Assembly: GCA_049966775.1 (NCBI GenBank)
Contig: JBMFTZ010000014.1
Location: 1 to 20,366, forward strand
Length of the DNA stretch: 20,366 nt
Reading direction: 5' to 3'
DNA from: JAKAWW01 sp049966775
GTDB lineage: Archaea; Micrarchaeota; Micrarchaeia; Micrarchaeales; Micrarchaeaceae
A program made the position numbers and the translations under genes. The notes under the pieces are model-generated. The model searched no databases. It saw only the letters and a program-made list of their open reading frames with translations, and was not told where the DNA came from. Shown here one piece after another: positions 14,167 to 20,366 of this stretch; position 1 is the stretch's first letter, and each line of letters starts with the position of its first letter.

Positions 14167-15070
14167 AACCATAACCCATTCTGAAAAGATTATGGAGAAC
14201 TGTGATACAACTTATTGCAGTATCAACTCTGTCATCTCTTTTCTGCCATATCTTCCAGCCTACCATCCTTTTGTCTGCTGAGAATCCACTCTCAGAGTTC
14301 TCTCGTTTATAGTATTCAACTAGATAAGACAAAGGATCTTTCATCATCCTTCTGAAGATATTTCTCCATCTTAAAGACCCATTTATTCCCGTATTGCTTT
14401 TCGGAATTATATATAATACAGTTTCATCGTCAAAACACTTCAAAGTTGACTGATAACTGTAGTATCTGCCCAGCCTTACGCTGCCGATTGTTATTCCTGC
14501 AGTCTTCTCCACTTTACGCAGCGTTTTGATTGCATTATCGAACGCCACCTTTTCCGACCTGACACCGGAACCATAGCATACGTATAATCCTGTCTTTATA
14601 TCCATGAGGTTGAACGAGTAGACAAATTTTCTATACCCTTCCTTGTCAACCTGCGTTCGATAGTGTTTTGTTACTGTTAGAGTATAACCTGTCGCGTCGC
14701 CACTCGTATCAACTTTCTTGCTGCATTTTCGTTTTATGCTCAAGATGAACATATTATGAATAGTCATTCGCACCAGTTCATCCGAATACAACCTTTCAAT
14801 TGTTTTGTAACCGATATCAATACCGCTAAAAGCGCCGAAAAGTGACATTAACCCTGCCATAGGTCTGTTGTTCTCGGAAAAGATTGATTTTAGAAGTAGA
14901 GCAACTACTTTCTGCTGAAGGGAAAGTTTCGCGGGCCTTCCAAAATTGTACGTTTTGGCTTTGACAAGGTCGATTGCAGATTGCACAAGATTGTTCAGCT
15001 CTCTTGCCACATATCTTACTCGATTCGAATAGTCCTTTTCATATTCTCTCCAGTCAGTTGGATTTTTCAT
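14165..15070 (-). CDS. DDE transposase, ISA1214-like, probably catalytically dead
   Basis: The 301-residue protein has archaeal transposase features: VDTSGDATGYTLTVTKHY with the first Asp (D121), SFNLMDIKTGLYVCYGSGVRSEK, a segment GSVRLGRYYSYQST where relatives as I recall them have LDRYYS, and RENSESGFSADKRMVGWKI (E257 or E260) before DTAISCITVLHNLF. The second acidic residue is therefore Gly201 (GGC, 14468-14470); one base change would restore Asp. The frame is otherwise intact. The stop codon end reaches the inner end of the left inverted repeat. Its absence of other damage suggests recent loss of activity, a role not needing cleavage, or a wrong motif assignment on my part. Confidence 0.82.
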   Translation of the reverse strand: MKNPTDWREYEKDYSNRVRYVARELNNLVQSAIDLVKAKTYNFGRPAKLSLQQKVVALLLKSIFSENNRPMAGLMSLFGAFSGIDIGYKTIERLYSDELVRMTIHNMFILSIKRKCSKKVDTSGDATGYTLTVTKHYRTQVDKEGYRKFVYSFNLMDIKTGLYVCYGSGVRSEKVAFDNAIKTLRKVEKTAGITIGSVRLGRYYSYQSTLKCFDDETVLYIIPKSNTGINGSLRWRNIFRRMMKDPLSYLVEYYKRENSESGFSADKRMVGWKIWQKRDDRVDTAISCITVLHNLFRMGYG

Positions 15071-15178
15071 TGACAGTTTGCCATAAACTTCTATGAGCTC
15101 CTAAACTCTTTGGAAAACCTTCGGAATTGTCTATTCGTTAACCTTTTGTTTTTTTGCATAGTAACATTATAGATAGAA

Positions 15179-15188
15179 ATATATTTAT
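15179..15188 (+). promoter_or_regulatory. TATA-like element for the passenger gene
   Basis: AAATATATTT-type sequence ending in ATTTATAG precedes the ATA start of the small gene by about 40 bases, so transcription should begin near 15207, ahead of GGTGAT at 15214-15219. Confidence 0.4.
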
Positions 15189-15208
15189 AGTTATCTATAG
15201 ATAACTAT
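15187..15208. promoter_or_regulatory. Perfect 22-bp palindrome in the element's internal promoter
   Basis: Half-site ATAGTTATCTA is followed directly by its exact reverse complement TAGATAACTAT, with no spacer. It lies between the TATA-like stretch and the start of the passenger gene, a usual repressor position, and also faces the transposase gene. A further TATAGATA copy occurs nearby at about 15170-15177. A homodimer binding site is the likeliest meaning, possibly for a protein the element encodes. Confidence 0.6.
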
Positions 15209-15222
15209 TATATGGTGATGGC

Positions 15223-15408
15223 ATACCTAGGAAAATAGAACTTAAAAAAGGAAATTTCTCACTTTCGGAAAAGAACATAGAAGGTTTCCTAGAACGTGTA
15301 GTCACTCCTATAGGTACATCAGCCAAAGCAGATGTACCAAAAAGGTACCTAGGAAGAAGGGTCTATATTGTAATAACTAAGGAAAATGGAACTCTAACCA
15401 AAGATTAA
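15223..15408 (+). CDS. DUF2080-like transposon-encoded small protein, ATA at the expected start
   Basis: The 61-codon frame reads (I)PRKIELKKGNFSLSEKN, then EGFLERVVTPIGTSAKADVPKRYLGRRVYIVIT and a short polar tail. This resembles DUF2080 proteins that accompany archaeal transposases, which typically begin MPRKIEL. The codon at the Met position here is ATA (15223-15225). No ATG, GTG or TTG exists in frame between it and the upstream stop at 15202-15204, while ATG codons at 15212 and 15218 are in another frame that ends after a few residues. GGTGAT sits 3 bases before ATA, as a ribosome site would. Either ATA is used inefficiently or the start has been lost. The VPKRYLGRRVYIVI segment looks like an AbrB-type DNA-binding strand pair, so a regulatory role is possible (inference). 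Confidence 0.62.
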   Translation: MPRKIELKKGNFSLSEKNIEGFLERVVTPIGTSAKADVPKRYLGRRVYIVITKENGTLTKD

Positions 15409-15415
15409 AATGCAA

Positions 15416-15435
15416 GACTTTTGTCCCAAACTCCC
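15416..15435 (-). repeat. Right terminal inverted repeat of the insertion sequence
   Basis: GACTTTTGTCCCAAACTCCC is the reverse complement of the left end with one mismatch. It ends 11 bases before the TATA region of the next gene. Confidence 0.88.
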
Positions 15436-15446
15436 GGTCTGCACAA

Positions 15447-15464
15447 AATATATATATTATAAAT
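15447..15464 (+). promoter_or_regulatory. TATA region for the unknown gene at 15494
   Basis: An alternating AT run (AATATATATATTATAAA) lies about 30-47 bases before the ATG at 15494, with GGTGGAG (15479-15485) as ribosome site. The insertion sequence stops just upstream, so any upstream activator element (BRE or beyond) is now replaced by the transposon end. Confidence 0.5.
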
Positions 15465-15493
15465 TGATTAATAAGATTGGTGGAGTGAAGTGC

Positions 15494-16552
15494 ATGGAGG
15501 GTCAAACGACGAAACCGGGGATTGGGGGCCTTAACGCAAGCGGCAAAGTGCATATACGGTCTGAAGAGCACAACACAAGCACGCCTGATCTTAAAAAAAG
15601 CAGCATATTGAACACATTGCTAACCAATGCGGTTATAAAAGCAAAAGAGTACTACTACCAGAAGACTGACAGCGGCCTTGAAACCACACCCAAATTATAT
15701 TTACCTGAAACCAAAGAGAAAGTAGAACAGTTTTTTAATGCCGACTTTGATGAGGACATATTAGAATCTTACTCGTACAACGCCGAAGCTGCACTTTACA
15801 TAAACATGTCCTATCTTACATTGGAGCTATATAAAGAACTTATGAAGGACTTGCCTGACGTATTCCCCTACAAGAGTATTATGGCTGGCATATACAATAA
15901 CATATACAATACTGAAAAAGAGCGCGAGGTTTCCGGCGAGAGATGGTTTGCGCTTGGCAGTCTTCTGTATCAATATGGGGACAAGCTTAAGGAGATTGCT
16001 GTGCCAACGCTTACACCAAATAGCAAAAAAATAGAGGAGATCATTGAAAAGGATATGAGCATTGGCGAGATGTACGACCAGTCAATAGCGATTGATGACC
16101 AAAGCCTTAAAGAAGCCTATAAAATTATTGTGGCAAAGTCCGTTAAACTGTATCCTGAGCTAGAGGTAGTTGCAATTAGTGATCTTGATACTTTGTCCAG
16201 GGTACTCGCACCAAAATTGGAGGGAATTTTGGGTCCGATAATCCTGCAATATCTGAGCAAATCTATTGACAGGTCAGTGAAATTTTCCGTGTTCCTGATG
16301 ACAAGCCTTGCGGACGCGCTTTTGGATGCTTACAGCACCACCTTTGAGCTTGATGAAGAGGAAGGAGGAAAGGGCTCGATCACGTTAAGCGGCACGCCGC
16401 TTCTAAGCATCATAGCGAATGCCCGCAGGGAGAACGTACTCAGCCACAAGCTGATAGGTTCTTTCTTTGCTTTAGTAGAAACGTGGACTAATGCAACAGC
16501 GCAGCCCAACATAAAGAGAGCGAGAACGAACAACGGCAGCGCATACACTTAG
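15494..16552 (+). CDS. Unrecognised 352-residue soluble protein
   Basis: I do not recognise this protein. It has no signal peptide, no membrane segment and no familiar active-site or nucleotide-binding motif. The first ~35 residues are Gly/Thr/Ser-rich and probably disordered (TTKPGIGGLNASGK). The rest looks mainly helical with many Leu, Ile, Lys and Glu, including KKIEEIIEKDMSIGEMYDQS and LEGILGPIILQYLSKSIDRSVKFSVF. An acidic patch LDEEEGGKG and a basic tail (NIKRARTNNG) lie near the end. ATG 15494 is chosen because GGTGGAG stands 8 bases upstream and the TATA spacing fits; an upstream start at 15410 would lie inside the mobile element. It converges on the DUF763 gene with only 2 bases between stops. 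Confidence 0.8.
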   Translation: MEGQTTKPGIGGLNASGKVHIRSEEHNTSTPDLKKSSILNTLLTNAVIKAKEYYYQKTDSGLETTPKLYLPETKEKVEQFFNADFDEDILESYSYNAEAALYINMSYLTLELYKELMKDLPDVFPYKSIMAGIYNNIYNTEKEREVSGERWFALGSLLYQYGDKLKEIAVPTLTPNSKKIEEIIEKDMSIGEMYDQSIAIDDQSLKEAYKIIVAKSVKLYPELEVVAISDLDTLSRVLAPKLEGILGPIILQYLSKSIDRSVKFSVFLMTSLADALLDAYSTTFELDEEEGGKGSITLSGTPLLSIIANARRENVLSHKLIGSFFALVETWTNATAQPNIKRARTNNGSAYT

Positions 16553-16554
16553 CC

Positions 16555-17640
16555 TTAATGTAGGCTCTTCTGCGCAATGCTGTCGCTAAGCCTTTTCAAT
16601 GCCTTTCTTCTCTCTTCACTTTCGATGTTCGCCCGGTCGATGGTAAGGCTTAGGCTTTCTATTAGCTTGTCGTAGTGCTCCCTGCTTATCTTATACGGTA
16701 TGCCATCCTTGCCACCCACATTGTAAGCATAAAGCACAGGGTCGCGCATGGCAAGCTCCTTGTCATATATGAGCGATGCGACAAGCGCCAGCGACTTGAG
16801 GGTTTTCCTGCCAACGCCTTTGACGAGCAGCAGCTCTCTGTAGTCCTTTGGCTCCAGCTCGTATGCCTTTTTAAGCGCCTCCGCACCTCTTTTTGTGATA
16901 TCAAGCGCCGGCATTATTTCATGCCTCTTGGGATAGGCGTGCACAACGCTCATGACACCAGCCGGCGCGGAATGCAGCTCCTCGAGCGTTTCCACGAGGC
17001 CGCGCCTTGCCCAGGTATTGCCATCATAGGTGAGGTCCATTGTTTCCTTGCTCTTTGCAGTGCTACTGCCCATTCCAGAATGGGGCTCGCGCGCAAAATC
17101 GTCATTTTCCACAAGATCGCTGAACCACTGGAAGCGCACCGCCATCGTGCCATTTTGCTCCATGCCCTGCTGCACCACGGTCCATTTGCTGCTCTTTGAA
17201 AATATGAACGAATGCTGATATATTGAAACATTGTCATAGACCATAGCCGCATCGACCTTTGCAGAAAGCCTGCTGTACTCTGTGAGCTTCTGGGCGGCGC
17301 CAAGCATCGACAACCTCTCGGCTCCAGCCTCTATGTCAATGGGCGTATTGGTGCCAGCCTTCCCCTTGCCGCCTGCAATCGCTATATCTGGGCTCTCTTT
17401 GAGCGCCATCTTTAAGGCACCCATGGTAACGGTCGTAACGCCGCTGCTATGCCAATCATAGCCAAGCGCACATGCGAGAGCCTGAAACCAGTTGCTGTCA
17501 GCAAGCCGCGCCACCAGCTCGTCAGGCCCGTATTCGTCGATTATAGCTTGCGATATCTTTTCGCCAAGCATTACCATCCTTGAGAAGAGCCACCTAGGTG
17601 CCCTGCCGCTGTGCAGAGGCAGCAGCGTTGTGCTGCGCAT
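16555..17640 (-). CDS. DUF763 family protein with helix-hairpin-helix
   Basis: The 361-residue protein matches DUF763: an N-terminal LLPLHSGRAPRWLFSRMVMLG (family pattern DLPLHGGKAPRWLF), a middle part with MVYDNVSIYQHSFIFSKSSKWTVVQQGM and RFQWFSDLVENDDFAREPHSGM, and a helix-hairpin-helix LLLVKGVGRKTLKSLALVA at about 271-288. The family is widespread in archaea and has no assigned reaction as far as I know; the HhH suggests DNA contact. I choose ATG 17638-17640 because the family match begins there and AAATATAAG on this strand (17663-17671) sits about 27 bases upstream, implying a leaderless mRNA. The ATG at 17685 lies upstream of that box and would add 15 unrelated residues. Confidence 0.88.
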   Translation of the reverse strand: MRSTTLLPLHSGRAPRWLFSRMVMLGEKISQAIIDEYGPDELVARLADSNWFQALACALGYDWHSSGVTTVTMGALKMALKESPDIAIAGGKGKAGTNTPIDIEAGAERLSMLGAAQKLTEYSRLSAKVDAAMVYDNVSIYQHSFIFSKSSKWTVVQQGMEQNGTMAVRFQWFSDLVENDDFAREPHSGMGSSTAKSKETMDLTYDGNTWARRGLVETLEELHSAPAGVMSVVHAYPKRHEIMPALDITKRGAEALKKAYELEPKDYRELLLVKGVGRKTLKSLALVASLIYDKELAMRDPVLYAYNVGGKDGIPYKISREHYDKLIESLSLTIDRANIESEERRKALKRLSDSIAQKSLH

Positions 17641-17662
17641 GATTGCTGTTTGGCATGCAAAG

Positions 17663-17671
17663 CTTATATTT
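17663..17671 (-). promoter_or_regulatory. TATA-like element for the DUF763 gene
   Basis: AAATATAAG on the minus strand is centred about 27 bases before the chosen ATG, and is the main reason for preferring 17640 over 17685 as the start. Confidence 0.5.
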
Positions 17672-17819
17672 GTTGCATTGCTCATTGCTGCATTTGCGCT
17701 GAATGCGTTTTTGCCGTGACAACACAGCTTAGCTCTCGCGCCACCTTACAGGGTATCTTGCCATCGAACCTACTTAGTAATCCATCTTCAGCCTTTTTAT
17801 GATTATCATCCTGTTCTTA

Positions 17820-18884
17820 TTATACGTTGGCCCCGGTGAGTATTATTGCTGTTTCCTCGTTTCTTATAGCCTTGCCAAGCTTTCTGTATGCTGCGATTCC
17901 TGCTGCTGACGCAAGCTCTATTTTTATCCCGTATTCGTTATAAAACCACTCTTGCTGCGCTTTCATTTGGGCGTCGCTTACGACCATGAACATGCCGCCA
18001 GTTTGGTTGACCGCATAGACGGCTTCGCTGCCGTATGTGGGAAATCCCACCGCAATCGCGTCTGCGTATGTATGCGGCCTTATGTACTTTATCTCAGAGC
18101 CGTGCTTCATTGCATTATATATGGGCGGGCAGCCTGCAGCTTCTACTCCAATGAGCTTTGGAAGCTCCTTGACCATGCGCGCCTTTTGCAGCAACGCGTA
18201 CGCCTTGAAGAGCGCGCTGAACAATGTGGCGTTGCCCACAGGAACTATTATATTCTTCAGCGAAGGCCTCTGCACGAGCAGTTCGTATGCTATCGTTGCC
18301 TGGCCTTCCTTCCTGTAGCAGTAGTCGCCGGCAAGGAAGGCTTTGCTCTTCTTTGCATACACTTCGGCATCACCCTGCGCCCGGGTAAAGTCGCCGTTGA
18401 TCATGTGCAGCTCTGCGTCATGCGTGCTCTTTATGTCAACAAGCTTGTCCTTGTTTGCGCTCCTGCTTATGAATACGGAAGCTTCAATGCCGTAGAGCTT
18501 GGCATAGTATGCTATCGAATACGCCATGTTGCCCGTTGAGGCGCATACAATCTTATTGTAGCCGTACTCCTTAGCCTTCGCGACTTCTACGACAGAGCCG
18601 CGATCCTTGAACGACCGCGTAGGATTTTCGAATTCGAGCTTGAAGAACAGCTTACTGCTTTCGTGGCTTGCCATCAGCTTTGTCATCCCCACCTCGAAAT
18701 GCTTGTATTCACCTTTAGGCAGCAGCGGCTCCAGGTCCCAGAAGCTTCTTGCGCCTGCTATACTCTTTCGCACTGTGCCCTTGTATTCGACCTCCAATAT
18801 GCCACCGCAGACGGCACACGTCTGGCCCCGGTATGAAGAGGGGTAACTTTTGCCGCATTTGGCGCAGCTCAACCAATAATCCAT
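17820..18884 (-). CDS. thrC: Threonine synthase
   Basis: This 354-residue PLP enzyme begins with a zinc-ribbon-like knuckle (C7-x2-C10 and C23-x2-C26), common in archaeal threonine synthases. It then has NPTRSFKDRG with the PLP lysine (K93), CASTGNMAYSIAYYAKLYGI, VPVGNATLFSALF for the PLP phosphate, GVEAAGCPPIYNAM, and ELASAAGIAAYRKL near the C-terminus. It would convert O-phosphohomoserine to threonine. A related fold-type II enzyme such as threonine dehydratase is the main alternative; the N-terminal ribbon and overall order favour threonine synthase. The phosphate loop GNATL is less glycine-rich than usual. It lies 13 bases after the glycosyltransferase stop, in one operon. Confidence 0.88.
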   Translation of the reverse strand: MDYWLSCAKCGKSYPSSYRGQTCAVCGGILEVEYKGTVRKSIAGARSFWDLEPLLPKGEYKHFEVGMTKLMASHESSKLFFKLEFENPTRSFKDRGSVVEVAKAKEYGYNKIVCASTGNMAYSIAYYAKLYGIEASVFISRSANKDKLVDIKSTHDAELHMINGDFTRAQGDAEVYAKKSKAFLAGDYCYRKEGQATIAYELLVQRPSLKNIIVPVGNATLFSALFKAYALLQKARMVKELPKLIGVEAAGCPPIYNAMKHGSEIKYIRPHTYADAIAVGFPTYGSEAVYAVNQTGGMFMVVSDAQMKAQQEWFYNEYGIKIELASAAGIAAYRKLGKAIRNEETAIILTGANV

Positions 18885-18897
18885 ACGCTCACCAATA

Positions 18898-19968
18898 TTA
18901 TCTTGAAGCGCGCTTTATCGCTTCTTTGTAAAAGTCAACGGTCTTGCTGGCGGCATTGTCCCAGCTGAAGCTCTTTGCATAAGCTATGGCTTTGTCGCTC
19001 AGCTCGGGCTTCTCTCTTGCTAATTGGCTGATAACTTTTGGTATGCTTCTTTCATCGCTCTTGATCGCGTACCTAGCAACCGCTTCAGGTATCTGGGCGC
19101 CCTTTAGCACGACAACCGGGGTGCCGACTGCCATTGCCTCGAGTATGGGAAGCCCGAAGCCCTCAAGCATGCTAAGGTGCAGCATCGCTATGCTTGTCTT
19201 CAGCTTTTTGAGCACGTCCTCGGTGCTAGCCTGAACAATTATGTGGACATGCTTGGCCTTGAAATAAGCTTTGTCAATGTGCTCCGGCGAAGTGGGCGTA
19301 AATAGGTAAAGGTCGTTTTTGCCCTTCGATGCCCGGGCAAACGAATCCAGCAGCACTGGAATGTTCTTATGCGGATAGCGCAGTGAACCCACATATATGA
19401 AGTCCTTCCTCTCTTTGTTATGGAGCACCTTTTCATTTATGAAGCGATCATCTATGCCTTCGTGTATTACCGCGCTTAGCTTGCTTTCCAATCCTCGTAC
19501 ATAAGACTCGACGCTCCGCTTTGCCTCTTCGCTTGGGTATATGACGCCTGCCGCAGCGCTGGTGTTTTTTAGCGCTGGCAAGACTACCCCAAGCCAGTGG
19601 TAAAAGTCCTTCTTGAGTGGGTTATAGGTCTTGTGACGCTCAAAAATAGACGCATCGTGCCACGTAACTACCCTCGGCGCTTTTGATACTGGGTAGATGG
19701 CATTAGGATATATTACATGCACTATGTCTGTGGGCTCGCTTATTTTTACCCCGTAAAAGTAACGCTTTAGCCCTACGGCCATGTCGCCTACGAAGTTATC
19801 CGGCTTCCTTGATATATATGTTGACACAGTATTGCTTTTGCGCAGGCGCACGTAAAGCTCGTAGGCGTACCTGCTTATGCCATCCTTTGCGGAGAAATCG
19901 AAGTCGTCGCCCACCATTGCTATCCTCACTTTACCACCTGGCCGATATGCTGCGCGTGCGCGCCGCAT
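18898..19968 (-). CDS. Family GT4-type glycosyltransferase
   Basis: The 356-residue protein has the GT-B layout of GT4 enzymes. The N-terminal domain opens with IAMVGDDFDFSAKDGISRYAYELYVRL and holds PRVVTWHDASIF. The linker and second domain start with FIYVGSLRYPHKNIPVLLDSF, and the donor-site signature is LHLSMLEGFGLPILEAMAVGTPVV (E269 and E277). It should transfer a sugar from a nucleotide donor to a lipid, glycan or protein, probably at the inner face of the membrane; donor and acceptor cannot be read from the sequence. The start at 19968 fits a TATA-like TAAATAAAAA on this strand at 19989-19998, again almost leaderless. Pairing with threonine synthase looks like convenience, not pathway. 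Confidence 0.9.
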   Translation of the reverse strand: MRRARAAYRPGGKVRIAMVGDDFDFSAKDGISRYAYELYVRLRKSNTVSTYISRKPDNFVGDMAVGLKRYFYGVKISEPTDIVHVIYPNAIYPVSKAPRVVTWHDASIFERHKTYNPLKKDFYHWLGVVLPALKNTSAAAGVIYPSEEAKRSVESYVRGLESKLSAVIHEGIDDRFINEKVLHNKERKDFIYVGSLRYPHKNIPVLLDSFARASKGKNDLYLFTPTSPEHIDKAYFKAKHVHIIVQASTEDVLKKLKTSIAMLHLSMLEGFGLPILEAMAVGTPVVVLKGAQIPEAVARYAIKSDERSIPKVISQLAREKPELSDKAIAYAKSFSWDNAASKTVDFYKEAIKRASR

Positions 19969-19988
19969 AAGTAGATGCGAATTATAGG

Positions 19989-19998
19989 TTTTTATTTA
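19989..19998 (-). promoter_or_regulatory. TATA-like element for glycosyltransferase-thrC
   Basis: TAAATAAAAA on the minus strand is centred about 26 bases before the ATG at 19968, so the mRNA should begin at or very near the start codon. Confidence 0.5.
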
Positions 19999-20209
19999 GT
20001 GCGCTTTGCCTTATTCAGCAATAAGACCTGCTTGAAAACCCGATTCGGATAGAACTGCATAATTATGCTTAGGAACGAACTTGCACAGATACCAAAACCC
20101 TGCCACTTTACAGTTGGCGCCTTTTACGAAGTTGTCCAATAATTAGCACAGTTCCACTATTCTGAAATGGATAAAAACCCGCGGGTGCATATCGGTTTTG
20201 GCGACCAAT

Positions 20210-20366
20210 ATGCACATAAATAAGAGAAATTGGAATTTATATAACCTACAGTTGATCAACAGAGGAAAGCCTTCTACATATATAGAACCCGCGTTTGCAG
20301 ATAATAGTACAGAAGTATCGCGACTAAACAAAGGCAAGGTAGGACACCCATACGTGTATTCGAATA
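20210..20366 (+). CDS. Start of a transposase-like gene, cut by the window edge
   Basis: From ATG 20210 the frame stays open for 52 codons to the edge: MHINKRNWNLYNLQLINRG, then KPSTYIEPAFADNSTEVSRL and NKGKVGHPYVYSN. Archaeal IS5-like DDE transposases as I remember them open with an NW..YN..L..RG segment followed by GK.GRPY.Y, so this is probably the N-terminus of one. The catalytic part lies outside the window. GGATAAAAACC at about 20169-20179 is a possible TATA, and the stretch TGTCCAATAATTAGCACAG near 20133-20151 may be close to the element's left end, which cannot be confirmed without the right end. Confidence 0.5.
   Translation, partial: MHINKRNWNLYNLQLINRGKPSTYIEPAFADNSTEVSRLNKGKVGHPYVYSN

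Larger units (their letters stand above)
14147..15435. mobile_element. Insertion sequence with DDE transposase and DUF2080-like passenger (ISA1214-like)
   Basis: The 1289-bp unit is bounded by 20-bp terminal inverted repeats with one mismatch. It holds a transposase gene on the minus strand and a small DUF2080-like gene on the plus strand, divergent from a shared AT-rich centre. This two-gene layout resembles archaeal ISA1214-type elements; that family name is from memory. No target-site duplication is obvious at the edges. Outwardly complete, it is suspect inside: the transposase lacks an expected catalytic Asp and the small gene lacks a normal start. Confidence 0.85.

Noticed and set aside
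15410..15493. Upstream start extending the unknown protein by 28 residues
   Set aside because: It would begin inside the mobile element's terminal repeat and upstream of the TATA run; ATG 15494 has a strong ribosome site.
17641..17685. Upstream ATG for the DUF763 protein
   Set aside because: It lies upstream of the TATA-like box and adds residues that do not match the family.
20057..20068. Palindrome GCATAATTATGC
   Set aside because: Twelve AT-rich bases can arise by chance in an intergenic region, and it is not placed in any recognisable promoter.
20143..20337. 64-codon open frame on the minus strand near the right edge
   Set aside because: It overlaps the better-supported transposase-like frame on the plus strand and has no motif or start signal.
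1..20366. CRISPR arrays, rRNA genes, inteins in aIF5B, introns in the tRNA
   Set aside because: No regularly spaced repeats or rRNA sequence seen; aIF5B motifs are contiguous and the tRNA folds without an insert.

Overview
The window is archaeal chromosome. The evidence is archaeal-type translation and transcription genes (aIF5B, aEF1A, uS10, uL11, Spt5), an archaeal-type S-adenosylmethionine synthetase, Trm5, AT-rich TATA elements about 25-35 bases before many starts, and GGTGA/GGTGG ribosome sites. Very tight packing, several probably leaderless genes, short proteins and large secreted proteins of unknown family would fit a small-genome DPANN lineage such as Micrarchaeota. That placement is inference and was not tested.

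Layout. 1-187: left edge, at most the tail of one gene. 188-3273 (+): cell-surface block of a secreted protein made of a duplicated domain, a membrane protein with a histone-H1-like Lys/Arg tail, and a large membrane-anchored exported protein. 3319-4925 (-): spt5, rpl11 and a MagIII-like DNA glycosylase, one operon. 5018-6070 (+): Trm5-type tRNA methyltransferase. 6159-7383 (+): overlapping scpA-scpB. 7377-7913 (-): PduO-type cobalamin adenosyltransferase. 7946-8434: decayed IS200/IS605 element with both end hairpins and an internally deleted tnpA. 8516-8587 (+): tRNA-Val(CAC). 8717-10474 (+): aIF5B. 10469-10990 (-): HTH-CBS regulator, divergent from the S-adenosylmethionine synthetase at 11109-12308 (+). 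12405-13998 (-): tuf-rpsJ operon.

14147-15435 is an insertion sequence with 20-bp terminal inverted repeats matching at 19 of 20 positions. It carries a DDE transposase on the minus strand and a small DUF2080-like passenger gene on the plus strand. Both genes appear to have lost a key position: an expected catalytic Asp is Gly, and the expected ATG is ATA. A perfect 22-bp palindrome sits in the passenger gene's promoter. The element ends 11 bases before the TATA region of an unrecognised 352-residue protein (15494-16552, +). After that come a DUF763 protein (16555-17640, -), a glycosyltransferase-threonine synthase operon (17820-19968, -), and the start of another transposase-like gene running off the right edge (20210 onward, +).

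Most of the window is housekeeping. The parts most worth attention are the two insertion elements, the duplicated surface protein with its basic-tailed neighbour, and the CBS regulator facing the S-adenosylmethionine synthetase gene.
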